Shown here: in pieces, positions 18,450 to 29,012 of the stretch
Numbering within the stretch: position 1 is the first letter of the stretch
Layout of the letters: every line of letters begins with the position of its first letter
DNA from: Phycisphaerae bacterium
Lineage (GTDB): Bacteria; Planctomycetota; Phycisphaerae; Phycisphaerales; SM1A02
Assembly (NCBI GenBank): GCA_002711415.1
Contig: PARI01000032.1
Span: forward strand, 84,861 to 148,860
Length of the DNA stretch: 64,000 bases
Direction of reading: 5' to 3'
Translations under genes and position numbers: made by a program
Notes under the pieces: model-generated
The model's database searches: none
What the model saw: only the letters and a program-made list of their open reading frames with translations
Told to the model about the DNA's origin: nothing

Positions 18450-18842
18450 ATGAGTCACCAAGTCCAACATCATGACGCTGAAGAACAATACATCGATCCC
18501 GAACCCGGGTTGACCTGGTTCGTGTCGATCGTGGGTATCGTCATCTTCGTGGCCACGGTGCTCTTCGGGACCTGGGTCTACTACCACTGGGCCACCAAGG
18601 AGAATGACCTGAAGATCGTCGACCAGCCTTCTCGTGAAGCTGCCGAGCTCAGGCTCGACCAGGAGCAGCAACTCGTCGAGTACGGTCGATACACGCTCCA
18701 GATCGGTGAGCAGAAGTATGACAGGATCCGGATCCCGGTCTCCAGGGCGATGGAGATCGCAGTCGCGGAATCTCGCAAGGCCGCTTCGGCCGGAACAGGC
18801 TCCAGCAACACGGAGCTTGCCGGCAATGGGGGGCAGCCATGA
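18450..18842 (+). CDS. Unrecognised single-helix membrane protein in the ACIII-caa3 operon
   Basis: A 130-residue protein I cannot assign. It has a short His-containing N-terminus (MSHQVQHHDAEEQY), one strong transmembrane helix (LTWFVSIVGIVIFVATVLFG) at about 26-45, and a soluble domain of about 80 residues with RIPVSRAMEIAVAE near its end and a Gly/Ser-rich tail. The arrangement resembles the bitopic small subunits and assembly factors of oxidases, but the FixH/CcoH motifs are not visible. It lies between actF and the SCO gene and overlaps the latter by 4 bases. A subunit linking ACIII to caa3 or an assembly factor are both possible; this is inference from position. Confidence 0.6.
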   Translation: MSHQVQHHDAEEQYIDPEPGLTWFVSIVGIVIFVATVLFGTWVYYHWATKENDLKIVDQPSREAAELRLDQEQQLVEYGRYTLQIGEQKYDRIRIPVSRAMEIAVAESRKAASAGTGSSNTELAGNGGQP

Positions 18843-19675
18843 TCACGAGGCTCCTCTCCATCTCGGCGATCATGCTGATGACCCAGCCGGTGCTGGCCCA
18901 GTTCGATACAGAGCCGCCGCCCGAGCTGGTGGGTGTCGACATCATCGAGCACCTGGACGAGCACGTTCCTCTGGATCTGGAATTCATCGATGACCATGGC
19001 AAGCCCGTCATGCTCTCGGACTACTTCCACACCGACAAGCCGGTCATTCTCCAGATGGGCTACTTCCGCTGTCCGATGCTCTGCGACCTCGTGCTCAATG
19101 AGTTGATCGACACGCTCAAGGATCTGGACTGGTCGGCGGGTGACAAGTTCGATGTCATCAGTGTGAGCATCAACCCCGAGGAGACCCACGAGCTGGCCTC
19201 CGTGAAGAAGAAGGCCTACCTGCTTGATTACAACCGGGACGGTGCCGCCAGGGGCTTCCACTTCCTCACCGGAGCCGCCGAGGCCTCCTCCCAACTGGCC
19301 GAGGCCGTTGGATTCCAGTACCGGAAGCAGCCCGACGGGGAGTACGCGCACGCATCAGCCCTGTTCATCCTGACCCCCGACGGGCGGATCTCCCGCTACC
19401 TCTATGGCGTACGCTTCGAGTCCAAGAACATGCGGTTCGCTCTCCTGGAGAGTTCCGAGGGGAAGATCGGAAGCACGCTTGACCGGTTCATTCTCTGGTG
19501 CCACATCTACGACCCGGATGCCAACAGCTACGTGGTCTTCGCTCTCAGGCTCATGCAGATCGGTGGCGTGGTGACGCTGCTGTTCCTCGGCGCGACGATC
19601 ACCATCCTCCTCCTGAAGGAGAAGGGGCGCAGGAACAGGGAAGCCCGACGATCGGAATCGGAGCCCGTGCAATGA
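18839..19675 (+). CDS. SCO1/SenC-family copper chaperone for the CuA site
   Basis: Thioredoxin-fold copper metallochaperone that matures the CuA centre of subunit II, the next gene. Seen: signal peptide (MITRLLSISAIMLMTQPVLA), the metal-binding YFRCPMLCDLVLNEL with CxxxC near residues 77-81, ISVSINPEETHE, and the third ligand His in GEYAHASALFIL near 175. A transmembrane helix (IGGVVTLLFLGATITILLL) near the C-terminus anchors it to the membrane, giving 278 residues, longer than most SCO proteins. It overlaps its upstream gene by 4 bases and the coxB start by 4 bases. Confidence 0.92.
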   Translation: MITRLLSISAIMLMTQPVLAQFDTEPPPELVGVDIIEHLDEHVPLDLEFIDDHGKPVMLSDYFHTDKPVILQMGYFRCPMLCDLVLNELIDTLKDLDWSAGDKFDVISVSINPEETHELASVKKKAYLLDYNRDGAARGFHFLTGAAEASSQLAEAVGFQYRKQPDGEYAHASALFILTPDGRISRYLYGVRFESKNMRFALLESSEGKIGSTLDRFILWCHIYDPDANSYVVFALRLMQIGGVVTLLFLGATITILLLKEKGRRNREARRSESEPVQ

Positions 19676-20808
19676 ACCGCGTGATCGCTCCAGCCATGTT
19701 CCTTTTCTGCGGTGCATCCGCGGCATTCGCCTCCGGAGGCAACACGCCTCGGACGTTCTGGATGCCCGAGGGTGCTTCGACGATCGCACCCTCGATCGAT
19801 CACGTTTTCGACATGATCAACTGGGTGTGCTACTTCTTCTTCGCACTCGTCGTGATCATCATGTTCTGGTTCATGTGGAAGTACCGCCAGCGAGGCCGGA
19901 TCGTCGATGCTCAGGGGCCGACGCACAACATGGCGCTCGAGCTTACATGGACGATCATCCCGATATTCATCGTCGCGGCGATGTTCTTCGTCGGTTTCAA
20001 GGGCTTTCTCAACATCGTGACCCCGCCTGAGAACTCGTACGAGATAGACGTGGTCGCCCAGAAGTGGGCATGGGAGTTCAAGTATCCCAATGGCGCCACC
20101 TCCGAGGACCTCTACGTCCCCGCCGGCCAGCCAGTCAAGTTGATCATGAGCTCCCGGGACGTCCTGCACAGCCTGTACATCAAGGACTTCAGGGTCAAGC
20201 AGGATGTCATTCCCGGTCGCTACTCGTATCTCTGGTTCCAGGCGAATGAGCCGACCCTCAACGATGACTTTCACTGGTTGTTCTGCACCGAATACTGCGG
20301 ATTCGGCCATTCGAACATGAACCGAAAGGTCTACGTCCTTCCGGAGGATGACTTCGCCGAGTGGGTTGTTGAGCAGGGACAGTGGCTCGACAAGATCCTC
20401 GACGAGGACCTGTACTTCAAGGCGGGGCCGAAGCTCTTCGTCCGCTGCGTCCAGTGCCACTCTCTCGATGGCACACCGGGCATCGGGCCCAGTTGGGGTG
20501 ACCATGCGGGCCAAGGCAACATCTGGGAGCGAACGGTCAGTGGCGAGACCGTGTTCGACGACGGGACCAAGCTCTCCAGCCTGATCGGGCCCGGCAAGGC
20601 CTATGAGACCCCAGAGGACTATCTTCGTACGTCGATGCTGAACCCGGGCAAGCATCTCGTCCAGGGGTATGGCAACGCGATGGCCGTCCAGGCGCTCAAC
20701 GATCGTGCAGTCGACGCGCTGATCGGCATGATGAAGCGCATCGACGAGTTCGATGCGAATGGCAAGTGGCTCAAGGAATCGGAGTTGGTTGATCAAGAGC
20801 AACAGTAA
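19672..20808 (+). CDS. ctaC: Cytochrome c oxidase subunit II with fused cytochrome c (caa3 type)
   Basis: Subunit II of a caa3 oxidase (378 residues). After a signal peptide there are two helices ([18 protein letters not shown] and [17 protein letters not shown]), then the cupredoxin domain with [12 protein letters not shown] and the CuA motif [12 protein letters not shown] near residue 205. A C-terminal cytochrome c domain begins at [20 protein letters not shown] with a CxxCH heme site near 258. The fusion means the oxidase carries its own cytochrome c and can accept electrons directly from ACIII. The open frame reaches back to 19498, but the ATG at 19672 overlapping the SCO stop gives the correct signal peptide. 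Confidence 0.94.
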   Translation: MNRVIAPAMFLFCGASAAFASGGNTPRTFWMPEGASTIAPSIDHVFDMINWVCYFFFALVVIIMFWFMWKYRQRGRIVDAQGPTHNMALELTWTIIPIFIVAAMFFVGFKGFLNIVTPPENSYEIDVVAQKWAWEFKYPNGATSEDLYVPAGQPVKLIMSSRDVLHSLYIKDFRVKQDVIPGRYSYLWFQANEPTLNDDFHWLFCTEYCGFGHSNMNRKVYVLPEDDFAEWVVEQGQWLDKILDEDLYFKAGPKLFVRCVQCHSLDGTPGIGPSWGDHAGQGNIWERTVSGETVFDDGTKLSSLIGPGKAYETPEDYLRTSMLNPGKHLVQGYGNAMAVQALNDRAVDALIGMMKRIDEFDANGKWLKESELVDQEQQ

Positions 20809-20846
20809 GGAGTAGGGGCCTAGATCCGGGTCCCGCCGCAAGACCA

Positions 20847-22559
<1,713 letters not shown>

Positions 22560-22575
22560 ACCGGAGCATGCTGAA

Positions 22576-23526
22576 TTGACCGAGATACATGCCAGCAACC
22601 ACGCGCACGATGAGGAACATGGGGACCACGGTCACCATGACCCTCATCTCGCGCACCACTTCGAAACGCCTGCTCAGCAGTTCGACAGTGGCAAGCTTGG
22701 CATGTGGCTGTTCCTCGCGACCGAAGTACTCTTCTTCGGGGGTCTCTTCGTCCTCTACTGCATCCTCAGGTACAACCACCCCGAGATCTTCTCCTACGCG
22801 AGCAACTACCTCGATACGGTCATGGGTGGAGTCAACACATGCGTGCTCATCCTGAGCAGCCTCACGATGGCGCTCGCGGTCCGATTCGCCCAGATCAACA
22901 AGCCGAAGTGGATGGTCATATGCCTCGTCCTGACGCTGCTCGGTGCGGTCGGGTTCCTCGTGATCAAGTACTTCGAGTACACGCACAAGATCCATGATCA
23001 TCTCGTGTGGGGCAGCACCTTCTACGTGCCGACGAGCGTCGAGGAGGCCGAGAAGCTGGGCGGCGGCGAGAATCCCGTCGTCACGACCGAGCCTGCTGCA
23101 GTCGCAGCGGACTTCGTCGACCCGTCCGACTCGGAGCAGGAACTGATTCCCGACTCGCTCATGCAGAAGCCCGCCACGTCCGTGTCCCAGATCAAGCCCG
23201 CCCAGATGGCCCCGGGCGGGATCGCGTCGATGGCCGAAGGCGAACCCGTGGTTGAGCCGCCGTATTCATCGGGCGCGAACCACCTCGAGGATGCGGACAT
23301 GCCCCCGAACACTCACCTGTTCTTCGGCATCTACTACTGCATGACCGGCCTGCACGGCGTTCACGTTCTCATCGGAATGGCGCTGATCGTCTGGCTTATC
23401 GTCCGTGGTCTGCGTGGTCACTTCAGCCACAAGTACTACACGCCGGTGGACCTTGGGGGCCTGTACTGGCACATCGTCGACCTAATCTGGATCTTCCTTT
23501 TCCCAATGTTCTACCTGATCCACTGA
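22576..23526 (+). CDS. ctaE: Cytochrome c oxidase subunit III with inserted hydrophilic domain
   Basis: Membrane subunit III (316 residues). I place the start at a TTG (22576) because no in-frame ATG follows until inside the first helix and a GGAG at 22563-22566 is 9 bases before it. The N-terminus is His-rich (HGDHGHHDPHLAHHF). Five helices follow: KLGMWLFLATEVLFFGGLFV, TCVLILSSLTMALAVRFAQ, MVICLVLTLLGAVGFLVI, then FFGIYYCMTGLHGVHVLIGM and GLYWHIVDLIWIFLFPMF. Between the third and fourth lies an extra, low-complexity acidic stretch of about 90 residues (23038-23310) not found in ordinary subunit III. Its role is unknown. Confidence 0.9.
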   Translation: MTEIHASNHAHDEEHGDHGHHDPHLAHHFETPAQQFDSGKLGMWLFLATEVLFFGGLFVLYCILRYNHPEIFSYASNYLDTVMGGVNTCVLILSSLTMALAVRFAQINKPKWMVICLVLTLLGAVGFLVIKYFEYTHKIHDHLVWGSTFYVPTSVEEAEKLGGGENPVVTTEPAAVAADFVDPSDSEQELIPDSLMQKPATSVSQIKPAQMAPGGIASMAEGEPVVEPPYSSGANHLEDADMPPNTHLFFGIYYCMTGLHGVHVLIGMALIVWLIVRGLRGHFSHKYYTPVDLGGLYWHIVDLIWIFLFPMFYLIH

Positions 23527-23547
23527 GGGCGACCAGAGAGAATTCGC

Positions 23548-23973
23548 ATGTCTTCATCACATACAGATACACATCAAAATGACGGCGGCGTCCATCCGGA
23601 GGTGGGACACCTGGTGAGCCCGGGCATCCTGATCGGTACCGGGCTTGCACTTCTGGTCCTCACCGTTCTCACGGTCGCGGTCCGCTACATCGATGTCGGT
23701 GAATTCAACATCTACATTGCGATCGGAATCGCGGTTGTGAAAGCGACTCTCGTGGCGCTGTTCTTCATGCACCTTCGATGGGATCGTCCCTTCAACTCCC
23801 TCTTCTTCGTCGCCAGCATCGCGGCTGTCGTCCTCATGATCGTCTTCACCACGATGGATACGGCTCAGTATGCGCCTGACGTGATCAAGGGCAATGCTCC
23901 AGAGGCGCAGAAGACGCTTGATGAACTGGCGCCCGACGCTCCCGTGGCGGTCAAGTATCCATACGGAATGTGA
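23548..23973 (+). CDS. Cytochrome c oxidase subunit IV family protein
   Basis: Small membrane subunit (141 residues) of the caa3/cytochrome o subunit IV family. It has a hydrophilic His-containing N-terminus (SSHTDTHQND), then three helices around LIGTGLALLVLTVLTVAVRY, IYIAIGIAVVKATLVALFFM and SLFFVASIAAVVLMIVFT. The signature KATLVALFFMHLRWDRP, with its Lys inside the helix and the HLRWD exit, is characteristic. An Ala/Pro-rich tail follows. The gene lies 21 bases after subunit III. Confidence 0.9.
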   Translation: MSSSHTDTHQNDGGVHPEVGHLVSPGILIGTGLALLVLTVLTVAVRYIDVGEFNIYIAIGIAVVKATLVALFFMHLRWDRPFNSLFFVASIAAVVLMIVFTTMDTAQYAPDVIKGNAPEAQKTLDELAPDAPVAVKYPYGM

Positions 23974-24000
23974 TCCGAGTACGGACCTGCCGGAAGGTCA

Positions 24001-24609
24001 ATGAATCGCCTCAACGACGAAAGCCCCTTCGAGGACTACCGACAGCAGTTCGCTGCCGGTCGTTTCGGGATGATCCTCTTTCTGATCTCGATCGGGATGT
24101 TGTTCGCAGCGACCATCCTGTGCTATCTCTTCGTAAGAATAAATCCGGATCCAACCATACCGTGGCGACTGCCTGGAGAGCCCGGGCTTCCAGGACTCCT
24201 TGCAGCAAGCACGGTCGTGCTGGTGGTCTCATCCATAACCCTGTGGGCCGCCCAGGTCGCCATCGTCCGTGGAACCCAGACACGATGGCTGGCTGCCACA
24301 CTCGTACTCGGGCTTGTGTTCCTGTTGATGCAGGCGATCGCCTGGTGGCAGCTCTATTCCAAGCAGGTCACCATCACCGACGGTCTGTTCGCCTGGACCT
24401 TCTACGTGCTCACCGGGCTTCATGCCCTTCACGTGATCGGAGGGATCGTCCCGATGGCCGTGGTGACCCGAAGGTCCGCCAGAGGGATGTACTCCGCCGA
24501 TCACCATGACGGAATCACGTACTGCGCCATGTACTGGCATTTCCTGGATGCGGTCTGGATCATCCTCTATGCGACACTCTGGTTCGGTTCGCTCTCAGGT
24601 GCCGCCTGA
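24001..24609 (+). CDS. Second cytochrome c oxidase subunit III-like protein
   Basis: A second heme-copper oxidase subunit III homologue in the same operon (202 residues, five helices), without the insertion of the first. Seen: AAGRFGMILFLISIGMLFAA, PGLLAASTVVLVVSSITLWA, AIAWWQLYSKQV, then FYVLTGLHALHVIGGIVPMA and TYCAMYWHFLDAVWIILYA, the standard ending of the family. Tandem unequal subunit III genes are also known in other caa3/ACIII clusters. The start at 24001 follows subunit IV by 27 bases with GGAAGG just upstream. Its last 15 bases overlap the convergent gene at 24595. Confidence 0.9.
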   Translation: MNRLNDESPFEDYRQQFAAGRFGMILFLISIGMLFAATILCYLFVRINPDPTIPWRLPGEPGLPGLLAASTVVLVVSSITLWAAQVAIVRGTQTRWLAATLVLGLVFLLMQAIAWWQLYSKQVTITDGLFAWTFYVLTGLHALHVIGGIVPMAVVTRRSARGMYSADHHDGITYCAMYWHFLDAVWIILYATLWFGSLSGAA

Positions 24610-25194
24610 GAAGTCGTCACATGATCCGAACCGATCGTAGATCATCTGAAGATCGAGCGAGTTCCTGATCCCGTTGCCGTCGATGTCATGCCGTGATCCC
24701 GGAAGTCCCAGCACGATGCCGCCCCATGCCAGGTCATGCTCGTCGATGATTCCGTTCCCCGTGAAGTCCTCCGGACATTGTTCGTTGCAGAGAACCTTCG
24801 CTTCCGCGGCACACAGGGAATCCCAGCTCTCCAGGCAGCATCGAGGGTCGATGGTGCAGACCAGTTCACAGCAGTCCTGCTCTCCACAACCGCGCCCATC
24901 ATGGGATTGCAGGCAGGGTGCAGTCGTACTTCCGCAACTCGAGCACATGACGGTGGCCGATTCCACACAGAGCCGGTCCCATGACTGATCGCAGCAGTAC
25001 TGGTCATGCTCGCATACGAGGTTCATGCACCATCGGGTGCTGCATCCGGCTGTCGTCCCGCTGAGGTGACATGGGGACAGATCGACTCTCTCATCGGTGT
25101 CGTGCCCGAGTGTCATGGATGCGCCGGCCATCATCAGCACCACGGCCAGCAGGCCCCGGGGGGGGAAGTTCATCATGGTGCGCATGGTGGTCAT
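24595..25194 (-). CDS. Small secreted Cys-rich protein with two Cys modules and a dockerin-like end
   Basis: A 199-residue predicted exported protein of unknown function. After a signal segment (GLLAVVLMMAGASMTLG, about 14-30) come two copies of a Cys-rich module: residues 42-87 (RWCMNLVCEHDQYCCDQSWD inside) and 94-140 (QDCCELVCTIDPRCCLESWD). The same module occurs once in the protein at 35676 and five times in that at 37957. The C-terminal part has two calcium-loop half-repeats, DFTGNGIIDEHDLAWGG and DIDGNGIRNSLDLQMIYDRF, a degenerate dockerin pair. There are four possible Met starts within the first eight residues and no clear ribosome site. It is convergent with the oxidase operon, overlapping by 15 bases. 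Confidence 0.75.
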   Translation of the reverse strand: MTTMRTMMNFPPRGLLAVVLMMAGASMTLGHDTDERVDLSPCHLSGTTAGCSTRWCMNLVCEHDQYCCDQSWDRLCVESATVMCSSCGSTTAPCLQSHDGRGCGEQDCCELVCTIDPRCCLESWDSLCAAEAKVLCNEQCPEDFTGNGIIDEHDLAWGGIVLGLPGSRHDIDGNGIRNSLDLQMIYDRFGSCDDFSGGT

Positions 25195-25263
25195 CGAAGG
25201 GTTCTGGAAAGAGGTGTCCTGCAGGTATCCTGTATCCAGACCCGGTTTCTATCAGGCAAACAG

Positions 25264-25297
25264 AAAAAAACACCATGAGCCGACCGGCATTCTCATG
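25264..25297 (-). terminator. Probable intrinsic terminator after the DUF3179 gene
   Basis: On the minus strand CATGAG (25297-25292, overlapping the stop codon) can pair with CTCATG (25279-25274), followed three bases later by seven T (25270-25264). The loop of 12 bases is GC-rich and could extend the stem. A short stem, so moderate confidence. Confidence 0.45.
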
Positions 25298-26393
25298 AAC
25301 CGGGTTCGAGCCAGTCCGCAGCCGACCCCGGGTGCATCGACGCCCAGGCGAACCATGCCGTTGGAACCGTGAGCACGTCGGCATCCGACTCGACGAGGGC
25401 GCTTCTTTCCCCGGTCTTCGCCACGGTCACCGGGGCACCGCCGATCTGGAACGTGACCGCTCCATCGGACTCTGTCAGTTGGTCGAGTCGTATGCTGCGG
25501 GTCTGCCCGGCCGCAGATACGACAAGGATCGGACTCATCAGTCCGATGGCCTGGTCCGCATGCTCCTGGGCGTTCCGGACCGGGTAGTCCAGCCTCCCGT
25601 TCGCAAGGTAGCGCATGTAGCTGAACGACTTGTATCGCCGCATGCTCTCGGGATCTGGCTTGATCACAGTCGTGTCCGGGTGCGCTTTCTTCCATTCCGA
25701 CCATGTCGTGATGCAGACTCCGGGGATGGGATCCAGAGCGGTTCCCGATTCGGATCCGGAGATCGATTTCATCAGGAGCTGACTCCACAGCCCCGGCGGT
25801 GAGGCGACAGGATCATCGGTCTTTTCGTACATCACGAGGTTCGAGTTCAGGAGCAGTCCGCTGACGCCGAACGCTCTCTCGCGGCCATCCACGGTTCTGT
25901 TGAAGACGACGGCCGAGTCACAGAGCGGGCTGAAGGTCACCACGATCGGCACATCCGCGAGCATGTCGTTGCAGATCTCGTGCGCGTTCATCACCCGGAT
26001 CGGGTAGGCCCTGTGCACACCGTCAATCGAGACCCCGATAACGCGATCGGCCGACACCAGATACTTGCCCCTGATCTGCGCGTTGAAATGCGCCACGTCA
26101 TCCGCAGCCATCACTTCGGGATCGTCGATACTCTGCAGGAAGTCTCGTGGCTGGCCCGAACTCACGAGAAACGCACGCTCCTCGCCGAGATTCTCCAGAG
26201 CGAACCCATAGGAATCGACCGTTCTTCCGTCACCGACCGGCCTCATGCCCATGAACAGTCCGCTGATGCTCCACCCGATGATTCCGATCGCGATGATGAA
26301 GGCCACCAGCAGGACCCAGCCACCGGAACCGAACGTCAACTTCGCCTGTTCGGTTGTCCCCATCGGTTGCTCCTGTGGATCGGTTTCCTGCAT
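25293..26393 (-). CDS. DUF3179-domain membrane-anchored protein
   Basis: A 366-residue protein with one N-terminal helix (GWVLLVAFIIAIGIIGWSI, about 26-44) and a large extracytoplasmic DUF3179 domain. Family motifs seen: VIGVSIDGVHRAYPIRVMNA, NDMLADVPIVVTFSPLCDSA with the conserved PLC, FGVSGLLLNSNLVMYEKTDD, and GLWSQLLMKSISG. The enzymatic role of the family is not established. It shares one base with the end of ctaB (TGATG arrangement), so it is probably translated from the same message as heme O synthase; that context hints at, but does not prove, a role connected with respiratory metal or heme centres. Confidence 0.88.
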   Translation of the reverse strand: MQETDPQEQPMGTTEQAKLTFGSGGWVLLVAFIIAIGIIGWSISGLFMGMRPVGDGRTVDSYGFALENLGEERAFLVSSGQPRDFLQSIDDPEVMAADDVAHFNAQIRGKYLVSADRVIGVSIDGVHRAYPIRVMNAHEICNDMLADVPIVVTFSPLCDSAVVFNRTVDGRERAFGVSGLLLNSNLVMYEKTDDPVASPPGLWSQLLMKSISGSESGTALDPIPGVCITTWSEWKKAHPDTTVIKPDPESMRRYKSFSYMRYLANGRLDYPVRNAQEHADQAIGLMSPILVVSAAGQTRSIRLDQLTESDGAVTFQIGGAPVTVAKTGERSALVESDADVLTVPTAWFAWASMHPGSAADWLEPGS

Positions 26394-27445
26394 CAGGCGT
26401 CTTCGTCTTCCTTGGTCATGGTGTTGGTTGCTGGAAGAGAGTCATCCAAAGGTTGTTCCTGGATGACCATGCGGCCGCCCTGGAACCACGCCCTTGGATT
26501 GATGGGTCCTCGATCCACGACCATCAGGATCAACAGCAGGGGCAGGTACGTGATGCTGGCGAGGAAGACGGATCTCGCGTTCCGGTTCGATCGACTCCTG
26601 TACAGTCGCACCGACAGCACGGTGAGCCAGAGGCCGAGGAAGGTGCTGCCGATGGCGTAGAGCCAGCCGGCCAGCCCGAGCATCGTGCCGGCCAGTCCGA
26701 GCGGAATCAGGATCAAGCTGGTCGCGAGGATGACCTCACACGTGAGCCGGCCGTCATGGTCGATGACCGGGAGCATCCGGAAACCACCCCTCTGATAGTC
26801 GTCCCTGTACATCCAGGCAAGGGCCATGAAGTGCGGAATCTGCCAGACGAAGAGGATTGTGCCGAGCAGCCAGGCACCCGGCTGGAACAGCCCCGTGACC
26901 GCGACCCATCCGATCATCGGCGGGATCGCACCGCACACGGCCCCGACAAGCGTGTTGAGTGTCGTCTGCGTCTTCAGCGGCGTGTACAGCAAGAGGTAGA
27001 TCAGCAGGTTGGACAGGGCCAGCCCGGCTGAGGCAAGATTGACCATGCCAGCCAGCACGGACACGCCTACGTACCCTGCAACGACTCCTATGACCAGGAC
27101 TGTGATTCGACCGACCCGGCCGCTGGGCAGGGGTCGCTGCCTGGTTCGATTCATCTTCCGATCGCGTTGTTCCTCGAGCAGTTGGTTCAGCATCCCGGCC
27201 GCAGCGGCCGCAAGCCCGGTTCCCAGAAGCGTCCATCCGAATCTCGCCCATTCGATTCTGATCGGATCCGCGATGATGTAGCCGACGGCCGTGGTACACA
27301 GCACCAGGAGCGTGAGGCGATCCTTGGTCAGCTCGGCGAGGATCGATCGCTGCTTGCGTGGAGGAAGCTCGGACTCATGCCCGGCGTCTGGATCAACCGC
27401 ATCTGCAGGAACGTCAACCTTGATGTCATCCTGATCGTCATGCAT
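26393..27445 (-). CDS. ctaB: Protoheme IX farnesyltransferase (heme O synthase)
   Basis: UbiA-superfamily membrane prenyltransferase that adds a farnesyl group to heme B to give heme O, precursor of the heme A used by the caa3 oxidase encoded next door. The first Asp-rich region is represented by MLNQLLEEQRDRKMNRTRQR followed by PLPSGRV, and the second by AWMYRDDYQRGGFRMLPV; nine hydrophobic helices are visible. The first motif reads NQLLEEQRD, compared with NxxxDxxxD in most members, and still keeps acidic residues. The N-terminus has an extra hydrophilic segment of about 30 residues rich in Asp. It is divergent from ctaA across 130 bases. Confidence 0.93.
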   Translation of the reverse strand: MHDDQDDIKVDVPADAVDPDAGHESELPPRKQRSILAELTKDRLTLLVLCTTAVGYIIADPIRIEWARFGWTLLGTGLAAAAAGMLNQLLEEQRDRKMNRTRQRPLPSGRVGRITVLVIGVVAGYVGVSVLAGMVNLASAGLALSNLLIYLLLYTPLKTQTTLNTLVGAVCGAIPPMIGWVAVTGLFQPGAWLLGTILFVWQIPHFMALAWMYRDDYQRGGFRMLPVIDHDGRLTCEVILATSLILIPLGLAGTMLGLAGWLYAIGSTFLGLWLTVLSVRLYRSRSNRNARSVFLASITYLPLLLILMVVDRGPINPRAWFQGGRMVIQEQPLDDSLPATNTMTKEDEDA

Positions 27446-27575
27446 CCTGGATCGAATCCGATTTGGAGGTTGGCCGGTCTCTCATGGCCCGGAACATCCA
27501 AGCAACATAGTATATCCAGATTGTGTCATCCGAGATCCCAGAGAACTCCCATCCCCCACGAGGTTTCGAACGAAC

Positions 27576-29012
27576 ATGGCCACCGATCCCGACAGCCACC
27601 GGACCACGGCCCCGACCGTCATCACGATGGGGTTCGCCACGACCGTTGGGATGTGGTTCGTCGGCTACGTGTGCATGACCAGCCCGGGCCTGGTGGTTGG
27701 TGAAGTCCTGTTCGTTGCGATGCTGGTTCTTCTTGTGGCCGGAGGCCTGATCGGCTCTAGATTGACTGCTCGCTGGTCGACCGGATTCAAGATCGGATTC
27801 GTCACCGCGACCGTCAATCTCCTGTTGATCGGTGCCCTTGCATCGGAGGATCGGAATGATCCTTGGGTTCTGCAGCTCATGTCGTTCATGAACCACAAGG
27901 TGCACCTGCGGGTCGAATCCCCATCCATGCTTGCATGGATTGCTGGAAGCTACGGTGTCAGCATTCTTCTCTGCGGGATCGGGGGACTGGTCGGTGCTCG
28001 GATGAGGCCAATCACGGCTGTGCCGAGTCCGTCATGTCTCTTCGCGATCGTGGCCTCATCAACGGTCTTCCTGTTGCTGATCACCGGCGGACTCGTGACC
28101 GGGCTCGAGGCGGGCTTGGCCGTTCCTGACTGGCCCAACTCGTTCGGGCACAACATGCTGCTGTACCCGCTGAGCGAGATGACGGGAGGGATCTATTACG
28201 AGCATGCGCATCGCCTCTACGGCATGCTCGTCGGGCTCACTGTACTGGTCATGACGGTACTCATGTTCGCATGTGAACGGCGACGTTGGATCGGCTGGCT
28301 GACGGCCGTGGTGCTCCTGATGGTCTGCCTGCAGGGCCTGATGGGAGGGCTTCGCGTCACTGGCACCCTGACCTTGAGCCAGGACGCTACCCAGCTCTCC
28401 CCCAGTACGATCCTCGCCATCATTCATGGTGTCTTCGGCCAGGTTGTCTTCTGCATGCTCGTCCTGATCGCCGCGTTCACCAGTCGGACATGGCTTGAAG
28501 GTTCCCGTCGAACGATCCCTGGAGCAGTATCCGACACCTGGGTTTCAGCGCTGCTGGTCCTGGTTCTCCTGGTCCAGTTGGTTCTCGGTGCCTGCTATCG
28601 ACATCTGCACGGGCACTCGGATGGGACCGAGGGCCTGCTCTACCCGGCATGGGCCCTCTATGGTCACGCGATGAATGCGACTCTCGTCCTGATCGTCGGT
28701 GCGGTCTGCGGGTTGAAGTGCTGGAGCAACCATCGCGAGATCCCGATCGTGCGACGAACCGGGGCCTCGATCCTCATCCTGATCGGCATTCAGTTGCTGC
28801 TCGGCGTGGGGGCCCTGATCGTCGTCCTGCTCAGGCGTGATGCTGAGATCCCGATCTATGAAGTGATCGTCACGACCGTGCACCAGGCGACCGGGGCGCT
28901 CCTGCTGGCGATGGCCGTGCTGCTGCTTGCCTGGAACGGGCGGTTGCTCGAGGAGGCGGGATCGCATGCAGCCGTATCCCGGGACGGACTCATCGCCCAG
29001 CCACGGGCTTGA
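27576..29012 (+). CDS. ctaA: Heme A synthase (COX15/CtaA family)
   Basis: Membrane monooxygenase that converts heme O to heme A. The protein has 478 residues and about 12 helices, with four more at the N-terminus than a minimal CtaA. Family signatures: ITGGLVTGLEAGLAVPDWPN, YEHAHRLYGMLVGLTVLVMT with heme-ligand His, LMGGLRVTGTLTLSQ, IHGVFGQVVFCMLVLIAAF, and VHQATGALLLAMAVLLLAW with the last His ligand. The pair ctaA and ctaB flanks a divergent promoter region (27446-27575) and serves the A-type oxidase upstream. The last 23 bases overlap the convergent gene at 28990. Confidence 0.93.
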   Translation: MATDPDSHRTTAPTVITMGFATTVGMWFVGYVCMTSPGLVVGEVLFVAMLVLLVAGGLIGSRLTARWSTGFKIGFVTATVNLLLIGALASEDRNDPWVLQLMSFMNHKVHLRVESPSMLAWIAGSYGVSILLCGIGGLVGARMRPITAVPSPSCLFAIVASSTVFLLLITGGLVTGLEAGLAVPDWPNSFGHNMLLYPLSEMTGGIYYEHAHRLYGMLVGLTVLVMTVLMFACERRRWIGWLTAVVLLMVCLQGLMGGLRVTGTLTLSQDATQLSPSTILAIIHGVFGQVVFCMLVLIAAFTSRTWLEGSRRTIPGAVSDTWVSALLVLVLLVQLVLGACYRHLHGHSDGTEGLLYPAWALYGHAMNATLVLIVGAVCGLKCWSNHREIPIVRRTGASILILIGIQLLLGVGALIVVLLRRDAEIPIYEVIVTTVHQATGALLLAMAVLLLAWNGRLLEEAGSHAAVSRDGLIAQPRA

